NCBI GenBank assembly: GCA_022451445.1
Contig: JAKUSY010000234.1
Coordinates: 1-5,395 of the forward strand
Length of the DNA: 5,395 nt
From: Planctomycetota bacterium
Lineage (GTDB): Bacteria; Planctomycetota; UBA8108
Direction: 5' to 3'
The notes under the pieces were generated by a model. It saw only the letters and a program-made list of their open reading frames with translations. It searched no databases and had not been told where the DNA came from. Below, piece after piece: positions 4,520-5,395 of the stretch (its first letter is position 1; each line of letters begins with the position of its first letter). The translations under genes and the position numbers were made by a program.

Positions 4520-5395
4520 TTTCTTCCTGCCTGGGGCGGGCCTGGCGCCGGGGCGGGCCCTGTCCGGGCGGGGCTGCTGCCCGGGCGGACGGCCGTTGCC
4601 GGCGCTAGGAGGCCGCTGACCGCCCTGCCCCTGGGGGCCAGTGCGCGGCGGGCCGCTTGATCGCCGAAGCGCGGGACGGCGGGGAGGTTTCTGCCCTTCG
4701 GGCCGGGGCTCGCGCTGGCCTGCGCCGTTGCCACGGCTCTCGCGGTCCTGCTGGAATTGTTCTCTCGCCGCCTTGCGCTCGGCCTCGTCGAGCTTGCCGT
4801 CGGCGTTCTTGTCGAAACGCTTGAGGGTTTCTTCGCGGCTCATCTGCTCAGGGCGCCCACGGCCTCCTTCGCCTCCCGGAGGCGGCTTGCGTCCATCTGG
4901 ACCCGGCGGCGGCCGCCGCCGATCCTTGCCGAGAACGAAGCCGACCACCCGCGGACGTTCATAGGGCTTCAGGGCCTTCCACTTTTTCCACGATGCGGGA
5001 GACAGGAATTCCGGTTTCCGGTCCGGGCCCGCGCTCTCGGTGTGTGGAGGATGGAACATTCGCCGCAGTTGCTTGTGGTCGAGTGAGCGGATCCTGGTGA
5101 TTTCATCCGCGTCAAAGATTCGCTCAGTCGTAACCTTCGCCTTGTGTTTTCTGAGAAAATCAGCCTGCTGCCCTGGAGGCATCGCGGCCACTCTCCCGCG
5201 CAGCTCGGCTGGAAGGGTATCGACGATCCTGTTGCGCTGGGCCATGAACCGGGAGTGTAAATGCTTTTCGCGGGCCTCGGGAGTCATTTCAAGCAGGCGT
5301 TTCTGTGTCGCTGGAGACAGGTCGTTCCAGGTTCGACGCAGGATCTCCAGGTGTTTTTTACGCATCTCGCGTTCATGGGGAAGCATGTCGAGCTT
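4514..5395 (-). CDS. EF-hand protein with helical LSP repeats and a basic Pro/Gly/Arg tail; 5' end outside window
   Basis: The frame stays open to the right edge, with three codons upstream of the first ATG at 5386. That ATG has no Shine-Dalgarno and the N terminus is charged, so the true start and any signal peptide probably lie outside. Numbering from the 5386 Met (290 residues), 1-150 are helical with three degenerate 21-residue units beginning LSPATQKR (23), LPAELRGR (58) and LSPASWKK (128), similar to DUF3106-type repeats. Residues 154-180 are a Pro/Gly-rich linker. Residues 190-211 hold one canonical EF-hand, loop DKNADGKLDEAE (192-203), with calcium ligands at positions 1, 3, 5, 9 and 12. 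Residues 215-290 are a low-complexity Pro/Gly/Gln/Arg tail ending RKKR. Calcium binding is likely from the loop. The tail could bind polyanions or the cell surface (inference). It converges on the HEAT-VWA gene with a 12-bp gap. Confidence 0.78.
   Translation of the reverse strand, partial: KLDMLPHEREMRKKHLEILRRTWNDLSPATQKRLLEMTPEAREKHLHSRFMAQRNRIVDTLPAELRGRVAAMPPGQQADFLRKHKAKVTTERIFDADEITRIRSLDHKQLRRMFHPPHTESAGPDRKPEFLSPASWKKWKALKPYERPRVVGFVLGKDRRRPPPGPDGRKPPPGGEGGRGRPEQMSREETLKRFDKNADGKLDEAERKAAREQFQQDRESRGNGAGQREPRPEGQKPPRRPALRRSSGPPRTGPQGQGGQRPPSAGNGRPPGQQPRPDRARPGARPAPGRKKR

Noticed and set aside
4309..4734. Minus-strand open frame across the convergent gene ends
   Set aside because: It overlaps both real genes out of frame, is rich in Ala/Pro/Ser with no motif, and has no ribosome site.

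Overview
The window is GC-rich chromosomal DNA, probably from a member of the Planctomycetota or a related environmental lineage. That assignment is an inference. It rests on an exported HEAT-repeat/von Willebrand A (VWA) protein with an LTGKDLG...WEGWW signature between the two domains, an EF-hand protein with a long Pro/Gly/Arg tail, and an exported helical protein with proline-rich linkers. All four intact genes end in TGA, so TGA is a normal stop codon here.

Layout. (a) 1-646, minus strand: a short-chain dehydrogenase/reductase (SDR) gene that runs off the left edge and is interrupted by one in-frame TGA at 308-310. Reading frame and catalytic residues continue perfectly past the stop. 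(b) 647-668: a 22-bp divergent gap with a symmetric TATGATA core that can be read as a -10 box in both directions. (c) 669-1112, plus: a gamma-glutamylcyclotransferase-like (AIG2/GGACT/YtfP family) protein. (d) 1089-2345, minus: an exported protein of unknown function that overlaps (c) tail to tail by 24 bp. (e) 2346-2668: a 323-bp divergent intergenic region with a candidate promoter and Shine-Dalgarno for (d), a 7-bp perfect hairpin, a strong minus-strand intrinsic terminator, and two successive Shine-Dalgarno/start pairs for the next gene. (f) 2669-4501, plus: the exported HEAT-VWA protein with a complete MIDAS metal site. (g) 4514-5395, minus: an EF-hand protein with three degenerate 21-residue helical repeats and a very basic tail. 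Its 5' end lies beyond the right edge.

How they fit together. The SDR and the cyclotransferase-like protein are cytosolic metabolic or housekeeping proteins. The exported protein (d) and the HEAT-VWA protein (f) share a divergent control region. With the EF-hand protein (g) they may form a cluster of envelope or extracellular proteins. Two of these (f and g) carry predicted divalent-cation sites, MIDAS and EF-hand. A joint role for (d), (f) and (g) is a hypothesis from proximity and export signals only. I see no CRISPR array, transposase, integrase, tRNA, rRNA or recognisable defence system. The best second looks are the SDR nonsense codon, the symmetric divergent promoter, the orphan minus-strand terminator and the unusual architecture of the three envelope-type proteins.
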